64,000 nt of DNA. Source: Levilactobacillus fujinensis. GTDB lineage: Bacteria > Bacillota > Bacilli > Lactobacillales > Lactobacillaceae. This document shows, one piece after another, positions 1 to 7,790 of this stretch (positions are counted from its first letter, which is position 1; each line of letters opens with the position of its first letter). Under the pieces are notes generated by a model. It ran no database searches. It saw only the letters and a list, made by a program, of their open reading frames with translations, and had not been told where the DNA came from. A program made the translations under genes and the position numbers. The stretch is from NCBI RefSeq assembly GCF_003946335.1, contig NZ_RHNX01000002.1, positions 62,001 to 126,000 of the forward strand, written 5' to 3'.

Positions 1-719
1 AACAAACTGTAGTGAAGAATCTTTGGGTCCTGGACCCGTGCCTGAGTTGTTGGCATCACGTTCCAAGCTTGGTCCAATTGCAACACGCGATTCCGGCACA
101 ACAAGTTCAAGTAGTCTTGGTCAGGCGCGATAAATTCAACGTGATAGGCAGTCAGTAGATGACTGAATGTTTCATTGAACCGTTCCGCGCGCATTTGCCG
201 TAAGTTCATTAGCATCACGCCGGAATTGAAGTAATCGGCGATTGGTAACTGTAAATGCTGCTCCACGTACTGAATACTCTGAGGGTTATCCGCTGCAAAG
301 GTATCTGCGACAGCGCCCACCAAGTTCGTCCCCAACTCATAATGAAATAAGTTGGCGATATCCGTCGTGGTCACAACATCTGCGTCCAGGTAAATTGCCT
401 GGTCGTATTGCGGAAACATGGCTGCAATGAATAGCCGAAAATAGATGGTCAACGTAAAGGTATCACCACGTAACTTCATGTGTTCACCCTGTAGCGCACT
501 CAGGCGATCGGTCATCGGTACAAAGTGAATTGCCACATTGGCGGTCGCTAAACTTCCCAACCGTTCCTGATTTTCCGGACTCAGATCATCATACAAAACG
601 TTTAGCTCGTACTGGTTCTCCGGTGTTGCGTGGGCAACAATTGAGGTAATTGCCACAGAAAGAAACGGTGCATAGGCATCATTGATTGAAAAGAAAATTG
701 GAATAGGTTGGGTCATCAT
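1..719 (-). CDS. Family 8 glycosyltransferase, 3' end cut by window
   Basis: Predicted retaining glycosyltransferase of family GT8 using a nucleotide sugar; the acceptor is unknown. About 239 residues are visible and the C-terminus lies beyond the window. The N-terminus FFSINDAYAPFLSVAITSI is the usual GT8 opening strand-helix, and the metal-binding DxD is in IYLDADVV (residues 112-114), followed by FNSGVMLMNL and APDQDYLN, both typical GT8 blocks. GGAGG lies 5 bases before ATG; a second ATG follows immediately and could be used instead. It is the last visible gene of an operon, 10 bases after a second GT8 gene. No signal peptide, so cytosolic. A role in glycolipid, teichoic acid or surface glycoprotein glycosylation is inferred from context only. 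Confidence 0.85.
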   Translation of the reverse strand, partial: MMTQPIPIFFSINDAYAPFLSVAITSIVAHATPENQYELNVLYDDLSPENQERLGSLATANVAIHFVPMTDRLSALQGEHMKLRGDTFTLTIYFRLFIAAMFPQYDQAIYLDADVVTTTDIANLFHYELGTNLVGAVADTFAADNPQSIQYVEQHLQLPIADYFNSGVMLMNLRQMRAERFNETFSHLLTAYHVEFIAPDQDYLNLLCRNRVLQLDQAWNVMPTTQARVQDPKILHYSL

Positions 720-729
720 AAAGTCCTCC

Positions 730-1554
730 TTATAAGGTAACAATTAGTTTTTGATAGTCATTTAGAATGTCATCGTATTCATGTAATTTTAATTTACTGT
801 GCATTTCGTCGACCTGCCATGGTTTGACCGTCAGCGTATGCAACCAAGGAAAGAAGCGGAAACTTGTCGTGAAATGTTGAAAGACCGTATTGCCTTGTAG
901 CCGCCGTTGCTCGTTGTATCGTCGTGGCAGTAACCGCTTATGGGTGACTAACTTATTAAGGGCCGACTGATCCGGCATGAACATCCGTTGCGTTTGGCAC
1001 ATCACCCGACAACGGGCAAAGAGTCCGGTACGTCTGATTTCAGCCAAGTTGAGCAGCAGAATCCCAGAATTCAAATAATCGAAACGGTCCCAATTCTGAT
1101 GAAAGAACCAGCGACCATAGTGATCTAGGGCCCCAGCCAGTTCGAGTCCCGTCAGATTTTGATGATAGAATGGCTGACAATTCAAGCGGCAGATTACGTC
1201 GGTATCTAAATATAAAAGTTTGGCGGGCAGCTCGGTAACCTGATCGGCGTACAGTCGGAGCATGCAACACGGTGTAAAAATCGTGTCCAAGTTAGCCGTT
1301 GGCGGGGCTGTTGCAACTAAGGCTGTCACGTCAATCAGTGTCACATGATTTTCGGGATTGGTTGTCTGAACTAATACGTCAAGCTCCGTTGCTGTCTGCT
1401 GGCTTAACGGATAGTATTTTTGATCACCATTTTGCATAAACGCCGTCAGAATATAGATGTTCAGTGGCTCCTTGACCTGCCTCGTTAGCGACAGGATTGA
1501 GATCAACAACCCCCGTTTCATATTGGTATCTCCACAATAAAGAATATTCACCAC
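730..1554 (-). CDS. Family 8-like glycosyltransferase
   Basis: Second GT8-type glycosyltransferase, 274 residues, GTG start. The sequence opens with VNILYCGDTNMKRGLLISI, a diverged form of the GT8 N-terminus; the DxD motif is in LLYLDTDVICRL (residues 117-119), and YLNSGILLLNLAEIRRTG plus FMPDQSALNKL match the GT8 substrate-pocket blocks. Translation starts directly after the stop of the upstream acyltransferase, with its GGAGGAAT ribosome site inside the end of that gene, so the two are coupled. The GT8 copies are clearly different from each other and probably add sugars in succession to one acceptor. The acceptor cannot be told from sequence. Confidence 0.85.
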   Translation of the reverse strand: MVNILYCGDTNMKRGLLISILSLTRQVKEPLNIYILTAFMQNGDQKYYPLSQQTATELDVLVQTTNPENHVTLIDVTALVATAPPTANLDTIFTPCCMLRLYADQVTELPAKLLYLDTDVICRLNCQPFYHQNLTGLELAGALDHYGRWFFHQNWDRFDYLNSGILLLNLAEIRRTGLFARCRVMCQTQRMFMPDQSALNKLVTHKRLLPRRYNEQRRLQGNTVFQHFTTSFRFFPWLHTLTVKPWQVDEMHSKLKLHEYDDILNDYQKLIVTL

Positions 1555-2298
1555 TTATTCCTCCTCATAATCGATATAAGTTGCGTTGCTCATGGCCGTA
1601 CGCTTCGTCATGCACGCTTGAATCTGATTGGCCAGCTGATGTTGTTGCTGCTTAGCGGACAGGCTCCGATCCGGCTCAAATGGCCCATCAACGTAAGCAA
1701 TTCGCTTGGGCCGCCGACACCACCACCGTTTACGATAGGTCGTCGTTAAACAGTAGGCTGGGACGTGCGCCGCAATTGGAAAGTGAAAGGCACTAAAGTT
1801 AAATGGTCGAATCCCGGTATAATACGGCCAAACGTGCTCTTCAGGATAAATGACCACCCATTCCCCCGCCCGCAATTTTTCCGTGACGGTCGAGTTGAAC
1901 ACGCGCATCTGTCGAAGACTCTGTGGCGTTGGTAGCGCACCGCCGAGACAAGTCAAGGGGCCAATCACCGGAATTCCCAGATTGGCCGGACTAGCTAAGA
2001 CATTGAACCAATGGTAATCACCCAAGTAATACGGCATTAAAACATCCCCCGTCGGCTGTGTATGATTCCCGTATAGCACGTAGCCCTGCTGCCCACTTGC
2101 CTTTAATCGCCAGGCGTTCTTGAAAGTCACTGTCCAGTGGCAATAAACAACGCTGATGGTCTTGGCTAATAACCGAACAATCCGTCGTTGCCACAGCTTG
2201 CCAGATACCTGCCAATCAAAATCCAGCGATAAACGATACTCTTGCTCATGGCTTGTCACCACATCATCTTGAAGGGTACGATAGCTAATTTTTCGCAA
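1555..2298 (-). CDS. PlsC-like lysophospholipid acyltransferase family protein
   Basis: Acyltransferase of the PlsC/LPLAT superfamily, which moves acyl groups onto glycerol- or sugar-linked hydroxyls at the membrane. The block YGNHTQPTGDVLMPYY corresponds to the catalytic NH-x4-D motif but has one extra residue between His and Asp, and VIYPEEHVWPYY corresponds to the acceptor-binding EGTR-type block. I chose a TTG start giving 247 residues because AAGGAGAGAG lies at the right distance before it; the longer frame begins 42 bases upstream at a TTG with no ribosome site. First gene of an operon with two GT8 glycosyltransferases, which suggests assembly of an acylated glycolipid or acylated glycan. 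Substrate not determinable. Confidence 0.8.
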   Translation of the reverse strand: MRKISYRTLQDDVVTSHEQEYRLSLDFDWQVSGKLWQRRIVRLLAKTISVVYCHWTVTFKNAWRLKASGQQGYVLYGNHTQPTGDVLMPYYLGDYHWFNVLASPANLGIPVIGPLTCLGGALPTPQSLRQMRVFNSTVTEKLRAGEWVVIYPEEHVWPYYTGIRPFNFSAFHFPIAAHVPAYCLTTTYRKRWWCRRPKRIAYVDGPFEPDRSLSAKQQQHQLANQIQACMTKRTAMSNATYIDYEEE

Positions 2299-2326
2299 GA
2301 TTACTCTCTCCTTGCCGGTAAAAATT

Positions 2327-2408
2327 AAGTAATTGCTCAATTACTTTTATGGTCGGAGTGATTACTCACTTACCGACTTTAATATAACACCATTCTTTCA
2401 GATTGCAA
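2327..2408 (-). promoter_or_regulatory. Promoter with two stacked palindromic operators
   Basis: On the minus strand TTGCAA (2403-2408) and TATATT (2381-2386) are separated by 16 bases and form a good promoter for the acyltransferase-glycosyltransferase operon. Just downstream lie an AGTGA-TTAC-TCACT palindrome (2357-2370, inside imperfect GTCGG/CCGAC arms) and a second palindrome, AAGTAATTG-CT-CAATTACTT (2327-2346, 9-bp perfect arms). Their position after the -10 suggests repression, the first in TetR style and the second in MarR style; the cognate regulators are not identified. Confidence 0.6.
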
Positions 2409-2442
2409 TAGCTTTTCTTAAAAAAGTGAGTGCCCACACACT

Positions 2443-2486
2443 AAAAAAGACGTTCTGTCAGCACCATGATTGGTGTCAGAACGTCT
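2443..2486 (-). terminator. Intrinsic terminator of the ADP-ribosyltransferase-like gene
   Basis: AGACGTTCTG and CAGAACGTCT form a perfect 10-bp stem, extended by GGTG/CACC, followed on the minus strand by TTTTTT. It lies 8 bases past the stop codon. Confidence 0.85.
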
Positions 2487-2493
2487 CGGTCAG

Positions 2494-3468
2494 TTACTGC
2501 ATTAAATTCATCGTCACTAATTGATACGTGTAATTTTCATGTTCTGTATGGTTGGTTGCGTGCTTTTTGATCTTGACGTACAGATGTGTCGTGGTATGGG
2601 CCTTGACCGTCTGAATTTTGGTTACGACCAGCTTTGCTCCGGGGGTCAACAGATATTCCTTTTCCCCCTTATTGCTTGAAATCGGATCGATGTAGGCCCC
2701 GTAATAACCACCTGGTAAGTTGATTTTTAAGATAACCTTGCTGGCAAAACTCTTGGCAATCGTCGTGTTCAGACTCGTTGAAGAAAAGGCGGCATCTTGG
2801 TAAATGGCACCCGGCTTAACAGCCTTCTTACCCAATGATAGCTTCAGACCGACCGTTGAGGTTCCGCGGTAAACAGTCAATGGTTTCGTCAGTTTGAAAG
2901 ACTTCAAACTAGTCTGCAATGACTGCACCCGTCGCTGTGTCTTCTTGCTAGCCTGCTTATTTGGGTTCCGCAAAGCGGCATTCATCTGTTCGTAAGCGTC
3001 ACCCGTATAGTCACCCACGACCTTGACCTGCTTCGCACTTAATTTTCCAGCCCATGCCTTAGACTGTTTGACCAATCGTTTGTAGTCAGCCTTAGTCAGT
3101 TTGATGGCCCGGTTACTGTAGGTGACCTGCGCCGGAATAGTGACGAATAACTGTTGCTCACTACCGGCAACCTTAACGACGTCACCGCCCGCTTGCTTCT
3201 GCAAAACCGTCAGTGCCGTGTTCTTTGGAATGACGACCGTCTCCGCACTCTGCGTGTTCACATCGGTCATGACCAAGGCCTTAACGTCTCGATTGGTCAC
3301 CAACTGCTGGGTGCCTCGTGACGTCGACGAATTGGTCTGGCTGGTAATCATGACCAAACTTGGCTTGCTACTCTTCTTAGCACTCGCCGTAGTGGTCGTT
3401 GCCGCTACCCCACTGAATAATGCTAAGCCCAAGGTTGCCATCACAAAAAAGCCTCTGTGTTTCACCAT
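2494..3468 (-). CDS. Secreted ADP-ribosyltransferase-like protein (R-S-E type)
   Basis: 324-residue protein with a Sec signal peptide (basic MVKHR, hydrophobic FFVMATLGLALFSG, cleavage near ASA-KK at 30). The second half (about 125-300) looks like the ADP-ribosyltransferase exoenzyme fold (ADPrib_exo_Tox family): YRG with Arg201, FSSTS (229-232) and KGEKEYLL with an ExE pair Glu269/Glu271. Those three motifs in that order define the R-S-E class that transfers ADP-ribose from NAD+; ExE often means arginine as acceptor. The linker has many basic residues. GAGGAG ribosome site upstream, own terminator, no neighbour in an operon. No obvious anchor or toxin-translocation domain and no adjacent immunity gene. 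Function (surface modification, anti-bacterial effector) is inference. Confidence 0.7.
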   Translation of the reverse strand: MVKHRGFFVMATLGLALFSGVAATTTTASAKKSSKPSLVMITSQTNSSTSRGTQQLVTNRDVKALVMTDVNTQSAETVVIPKNTALTVLQKQAGGDVVKVAGSEQQLFVTIPAQVTYSNRAIKLTKADYKRLVKQSKAWAGKLSAKQVKVVGDYTGDAYEQMNAALRNPNKQASKKTQRRVQSLQTSLKSFKLTKPLTVYRGTSTVGLKLSLGKKAVKPGAIYQDAAFSSTSLNTTIAKSFASKVILKINLPGGYYGAYIDPISSNKGEKEYLLTPGAKLVVTKIQTVKAHTTTHLYVKIKKHATNHTEHENYTYQLVTMNLMQ

Positions 3469-3639
3469 AAAAAACTCCTCCTCTGAAGTAACGGGCCCGC
3501 CGAAAGTCCCCGTCGACGGCCAACCATTTAACTTCGAAAATGATTATACCATAACAGTATGCCACTTGAACCGTTAATCCTAAAAACTGATTGACGCTTC
3601 TTAGCTAAACCCGCACCTAATATCGTCATTGGTTCTAGT

Positions 3640-3952
3640 CCCAACTCATATCTGCCAACCGTTAAGGCGGCGACTGAACTACATTGCCTCAGACCAACTA
3701 CGTCAGCCGAGAGGTCGGCAGATATGGGCTCAGGCACGTCGTTCTACTTAGTCAGTGGGTGATTTTTCCCACTGGCTTAGTAGAAAACCAAGCTTGGGGC
3801 CTCGGTATTTTCGAGGCTTCAAGTTGTGTTCGCACCGTTCCATCCCATATCTGCCGGCCGGTAAGGCGATGGTTGGACAACGTTGCCTAATTTTAGACCC
3901 AGTATCATTGTGACAACGGTCATAATGTGTGTTTTGTAACTTTCAACCTTCA
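3640..3952 (+). repeat. Dispersed intergenic repeat R1, full-length copy A
   Basis: Longest copy of a family found at least six times in the window. Diagnostic blocks are GGTCGGCAGATATGGGCTCA, AAGCTTGGGGCCTCGG, AGGCTTCAAGTTGTGTTCGC and, near the 3' end, TTGCCTAATTTTAGACC followed by GACAACGGTCATAATG. Copy B near 14.7 kb shares the same blocks in the same order. GCCTCG/CGAGGC can form a small hairpin. The 553-base gap around it (3469-4021) holds no credible gene. Confidence 0.75.
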
Positions 3953-3970
3953 GCTCATCTTTAATTTCAA

Positions 3971-3999
3971 ATTAAAAACCTGGGACAAAACCCCAGGTT
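3971..3999 (-). terminator. Terminator of the glutamine amidotransferase gene
   Basis: AACCTGGG and CCCAGGTT form a perfect 8-bp stem with a short loop, and the minus-strand reading continues into TTTAAT. Confidence 0.75.
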
Positions 4000-4021
4000 C
4001 TAGCTCTTTTGTCCGCCCTCT

Positions 4022-4699
4022 CTAATTCGCTTCAGTAATAAAATTCAATAGTTGAAAGAGGACCAGCTGATTCTCTAATGGAACCGGCGTCGCGAGAATT
4101 TTCGCCGCCGGTTGCCCGAGTACGGATCCAGCAATGTAGTCCCCATCGTTCACAACCATTTCACGGACGTTGTCGGCCAGGGGTTCCAGATGGAACTGAA
4201 GACCAATAACGTTATCACTGTACAGATAACCCTGATTCCGAACGCGCGCGCTGGAAAATAGCAATTGCGCGTCAGCCGGAATTTCAAACATATCCTCATG
4301 CCAATGCAAAACGGTCAGCTGGTCTGGCAACCCCGGGATCACATTGCTCTGGCGGATAACGGGTGCCCAGCCAACCTCTTTGGCCGGTGACTTTCCTACC
4401 ACATACCCTAACTGTTTGGTCACCTGTTGCGCACCGAAACATGCACCAAAAATTGGCGTATGTGCGGCCAATAGCTGTCCAATCAGCTCCCGTTCTGCAG
4501 CAATCCACGGTAAGTCATCGTTGGGACTGATTGGTCCCCCTAAAATGACCAGTAGATCCGTTTCGGCCGCAGTTGGCAACTTACCAAATTGTGCCGGATG
4601 ATAGACAAACATCGTGTGACGCTTAGCGTGTGCCCAGTCCCGAATGGCACCGGGGCCTTCATCGGGCGTATGTTGTAAAACGTTGACTCGCATGGGCAT
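4022..4699 (-). CDS. Class I glutamine amidotransferase domain protein
   Basis: 225-residue stand-alone GATase1 protein of the GMP-synthase-like type. The nucleophile elbow is GACFGAQQV (Cys in ACFGA), and the catalytic His-x-Glu is LQFHLEP; LHWHEDMFEIP is the conserved block seen in this stand-alone subgroup. It would hydrolyse glutamine and pass ammonia to an unknown acceptor or, as in related proteins, act as a gamma-glutamyl hydrolase. GAGGAGGG stands 4 bases before ATG. It is monocistronic, flanked by R1 repeats, so context gives no substrate. Confidence 0.85.
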   Translation of the reverse strand: MPMRVNVLQHTPDEGPGAIRDWAHAKRHTMFVYHPAQFGKLPTAAETDLLVILGGPISPNDDLPWIAAERELIGQLLAAHTPIFGACFGAQQVTKQLGYVVGKSPAKEVGWAPVIRQSNVIPGLPDQLTVLHWHEDMFEIPADAQLLFSSARVRNQGYLYSDNVIGLQFHLEPLADNVREMVVNDGDYIAGSVLGQPAAKILATPVPLENQLVLFQLLNFITEAN

Positions 4700-4794
4700 C
4701 GACCCTCCTCAATAATTTGGTTCCATTATACGCCGAACGACAAGATTCACTAAACGGTCCGGCACATCGGCAAATTGACTCAACTAAACAACTG

Positions 4795-4890
4795 GCCGGC
4801 AATGCGATGACCAAACTAAGTTGCCTAATCTTAGTCATCATATTGTCGTTAAAACCGTCATAATAGGTGTTTGGGAACTTTCGGCCTTAG
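4795..4890 (+). repeat. Repeat R1, copy C (3' half only)
   Basis: Matches the 3' part of copy A: GGCAATGCGATGACC, AGTTGCCTAATCTTAG, ATTGTCGTTAAAACCGTCAT and GGGAACTTTCGGCC. The 5' half is missing or diverged beyond recognition. The rest of the gap to 5052 holds a GAGAGTGGGATAAAAG segment and AT-rich sequence with no gene that I can support. Confidence 0.65.
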
Positions 4891-5052
4891 CTAATAATCG
4901 TTGAGAACACAAAGAGAGTGGGATAAAAGGCGGTTACCCGGTGAGCATTAAGACCGATAACTGAGTAATCCTGATTTTGGATTGTTTGATTCTCAATTTT
5001 AAGCGGAATTGATTGCCTTTTGGCACACGTTTCGATGATCTAAACTTGAATA

Positions 5053-5088
5053 ACAAAAGAGCCTGGGAGGTGCCCCAGACTCTTTTGT
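5053..5088 (-). terminator. Terminator of the GH30 gene / glycan operon
   Basis: ACAAAAGAG-CCTGGG pairs with CCCAG-ACTCTTTTGT. The stem contains the A/T runs, so it can act in both directions; it lies 3 bases past the GH30 stop. Confidence 0.8.
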
Positions 5089-5091
5089 GTG

Positions 5092-6423
5092 TTATTCAAT
5101 GACAAATGTATTAAACGAATGCGCCTGAACCGCTGCCGTGAAGATTTCGCCCTTTACTTCCAGCGTAATGTCGCGACCACTATTCATGCTATTTGACATG
5201 ACCACAACCACTTGACCGTCCGGATTCTCAAAGGCAATTGATTCCCCTGACAAATGGCCATCGTAAGTCAACATGTGTGCCCCCGGCTTAACAAAGTGGG
5301 CATAATGCTTCATGACGTAATATTCCGGATTATAAGTAATTGCACCAGACTCCGCATCGATTGAGATCAAGCTGTTCTGTTGCCAGCCCCAGCTACTCTC
5401 ACCACCAGCATTCAGTACAGAATTCCAGTACAGGTAACCGTTAACGCCATTATTGAAGTAGTGTCGATATAAATTGAAAACGTATTCCGCATACGTCCAC
5501 GTATTCTGACCATTCCCACATTCACTTTCCGATTGCAGGTAATTGAGTTCAGGGAAGGATTGCACCGTTCGCTGAAGTACTGACTTACCGGCCCACTGAT
5601 AGGTGACGCCCTTGATATACTGGTAGGCTTCCGGGTCACTCAATACGGTCTCCGTAATAACGGGATAGTCCGTCGTCGTATCCGCGGTCATTTCCGTATC
5701 CTCTAGTGGTGAGTTGATCGTCCCTAACCAAATGTCGGTCTTCAACCCTAGCTTGGCAAAGGTCGGTCCCAAGTAGTTCTTAATAAAGTCGCGGAGTTCT
5801 TCACCTGTCCAGTAGCAGGAAGGAAATTTTTGATTCCGCTGTGGCTCGTTTTGAACGTACAGTTCGCTGATGTGGACACCTTCCGCATCGTATGCCCGAA
5901 TAAACTTTGCAAAGTAGTTTGCATAGGCTTGCTGTGTCTTCGCATCATGCTTTAAGACGCCATAGTTATAGACCGGTTTCGTCTTCATCCAAGTTGGCGG
6001 ACTCCATGGTGATGCGGAGAATTTCAAATCGGCATTCCGCTTCAGGGCGTCCTTGATGTAAGGCAGTAAATACTTCTTATCTCGTTCAATGGAGAAATCG
6101 ACTAAATCATAGTCGGCCGGTGTTTCATCTGCGCTATACCAACTGACGGCATAATCACTAGCACCCACTGGGATCCGACAAATACTGTAGTTCATCCCCA
6201 CCCCCGGCTTAAAGAGGTCATCCATAATTTCGTCCCGGGCTTGAGTTGGTGCCCCCTGTAATGCGACGGCGCCAAGTTCATTAAACGTCTGACCGAATCC
6301 CCAGATTTCCTGTTGTTGCGTTGTTCCCACGTTTAAATGATTATGATTGACGGCTGTTGTTGTCGCTAGTTGCTTCGTGACTAATTTTTCCTGCTGCGTG
6401 GTTTCATACTGCGTTGCTTTCAC
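5092..6423 (-). CDS. GH30 family glycoside hydrolase
   Basis: 443-residue retaining glycosidase of clan GH-A, family GH30 (glucosylceramidase/beta-glucosidase/beta-xylosidase-type). Landmarks: GFGQTFNELGAVAL (42-55), SPWSPPTWMK (138-147), the acid/base YVQNEPQRN (Glu193) and the nucleophile segment LQSESECGNG (Glu299 by position), followed by the C-terminal beta-sandwich with YVMKHYAHFVKPGA. No signal peptide, so it acts on imported glycosides. It is the last gene of an operon with an MFS transporter and a GH120 beta-xylosidase, which makes beta-xylosidase or beta-glucosidase activity on plant oligosaccharides the best guess. Exact specificity is not readable from the sequence. Confidence 0.88.
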   Translation of the reverse strand: MKATQYETTQQEKLVTKQLATTTAVNHNHLNVGTTQQQEIWGFGQTFNELGAVALQGAPTQARDEIMDDLFKPGVGMNYSICRIPVGASDYAVSWYSADETPADYDLVDFSIERDKKYLLPYIKDALKRNADLKFSASPWSPPTWMKTKPVYNYGVLKHDAKTQQAYANYFAKFIRAYDAEGVHISELYVQNEPQRNQKFPSCYWTGEELRDFIKNYLGPTFAKLGLKTDIWLGTINSPLEDTEMTADTTTDYPVITETVLSDPEAYQYIKGVTYQWAGKSVLQRTVQSFPELNYLQSESECGNGQNTWTYAEYVFNLYRHYFNNGVNGYLYWNSVLNAGGESSWGWQQNSLISIDAESGAITYNPEYYVMKHYAHFVKPGAHMLTYDGHLSGESIAFENPDGQVVVVMSNSMNSGRDITLEVKGEIFTAAVQAHSFNTFVIE

Positions 6424-6454
6424 TTTTCGTCACACCTTTCACTCTTAAAACGGT

Positions 6455-7729
6455 CTACTTAACATCTTTAATCATTAGAACCATTACGCCACCAATTAAG
6501 GCTAGTGCTGAACAGATCGGGAAAATCCAGTAATAGCTACCACCAGCAGCCGTGACAATGCCAGCAGCCACAATTGGTCCAAGAATCTGTGACCCCGTGT
6601 TGGCCAAATTCAAGATACCTAAGTCCTTTGCTGCATTCTCTGGATTGGGCAAAACTTCCAAATTCAAAGCTTGGTCAACGGCGAAGAAAATTCCCATCCC
6701 CAAACCAGCAACGGCCCCATAAACTAACATGGTCCACGGTGCGTTAGAGATGGCAGGCATAGCGACCCCAATCGCAACTAACAAGGCTGCGGTAAAGACA
6801 GGGATCTTCCGACTCTTAATCTTATCGGAGATCGGACCAGCTGTAATCGACATCACAATTGCCGTAATCATGAGTAACGTTGAAATCAAGGAAACATAGC
6901 GTTGCTGACCATTCGTATTCAACCGGATATAGTCGCTCAAGATGTACAGTTGATAGGCCATAATGGCTGACGTTGCCGTGTTGATAAACATTTTCCCAAA
7001 GAGAGCGAGATAGAAATCCCGGGCATTATGTAATGGAAAAATAAAGTTTTGCACGAACATGTTCCAGGTAAAGCTCTTTTTAGGCATCGCATGACTAGAA
7101 GGTTCCCGGACGATCAAGGCTGCGATTGGTCCCGCTAACAGGGTCAACAGACCCATGACGATGATCCCAGTGCCAATCGACTTTAAGAACTGTGCCCCGA
7201 CAATTTGACCACCGTATTGACCAATGACGTACCCAAAGGCATAAATGGAAGAAATCGTCCCCCGGTGTTTAGGCGCGACTTGGTCAGAAATAATAGCCAA
7301 TAATGGTGCAACAATCGCATTTAAAAAGATTTGATAGACACACCACGAGACTACAAGCCCCGTGACGGATGTCACCATATTGAAGACGACCAACATGACA
7401 CACCCACCGATTGATCCGGTAATTATCCAGGGTGTCCGGCGCCCCCATTTCGAACGGGTCAGGTCAGACAAACCACCAATAATAATATTAGCTAGTGTCG
7501 CAACAATCATTGCGGCGGAAGCCATTAAAGCAACAACCGCAGCCTTATTACTTGGCATAATCTGTTCAACTTTTGCTGGCAGTAAGACCGCGTTCACACC
7601 GAGATACGGGCCTAACCAGAGGAGTGCCCCTAGCCCAGTCGCAATCCCAATTTTGATGGGAGCCTTAGGTTGGCGCTCGTCCGGAATGGAATCGACCCAA
7701 GCTGGTTCGCTTTGTTCTTCTTTACTCAT
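6455..7729 (-). CDS. MFS glycoside transporter
   Basis: 424-residue 12-segment membrane transporter of the major facilitator superfamily. GGLSDLTRSKWGRRTPWI is the signature between segments 2 and 3 in its sugar-transporting branch, and GPISDKIKSRKIPVF is the repeat of that loop in the second half. I start at ATG 7729: the upstream GTG is part of the AAGGTGA ribosome site. It sits between GH120 and GH30 genes on the same strand, so import of xylo-oligosaccharides or other beta-glycosides is the likely job. A cre-like site precedes it. Confidence 0.85.
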   Translation of the reverse strand: MSKEEQSEPAWVDSIPDERQPKAPIKIGIATGLGALLWLGPYLGVNAVLLPAKVEQIMPSNKAAVVALMASAAMIVATLANIIIGGLSDLTRSKWGRRTPWIITGSIGGCVMLVVFNMVTSVTGLVVSWCVYQIFLNAIVAPLLAIISDQVAPKHRGTISSIYAFGYVIGQYGGQIVGAQFLKSIGTGIIVMGLLTLLAGPIAALIVREPSSHAMPKKSFTWNMFVQNFIFPLHNARDFYLALFGKMFINTATSAIMAYQLYILSDYIRLNTNGQQRYVSLISTLLMITAIVMSITAGPISDKIKSRKIPVFTAALLVAIGVAMPAISNAPWTMLVYGAVAGLGMGIFFAVDQALNLEVLPNPENAAKDLGILNLANTGSQILGPIVAAGIVTAAGGSYYWIFPICSALALIGGVMVLMIKDVK

Positions 7730-7764
7730 TTCGGTCACCTTAGTTTCGTTTATTTAATTATCGT

Positions 7765-7778
7765 TGAATTCGCTTACA
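7765..7778 (-). promoter_or_regulatory. cre-like CcpA site before the MFS transporter
   Basis: Minus strand TGTAAGCGAATTCA matches the cre consensus TGNAANCGNTNNCA at all but one fixed position. It sits in the 61-base gap between the GH120 stop and the transporter start, so it may act as an internal repression site. Confidence 0.5.
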
Positions 7779-7790
7779 TTTTTAAATTAA

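Noticed and set aside
3122..3577. 151-codon plus-strand open frame across the secreted ADP-ribosyltransferase-like gene
   Set aside because: Lies antisense to a gene with signal peptide, ribosome site and terminator; its own product has no motif and no ribosome site.
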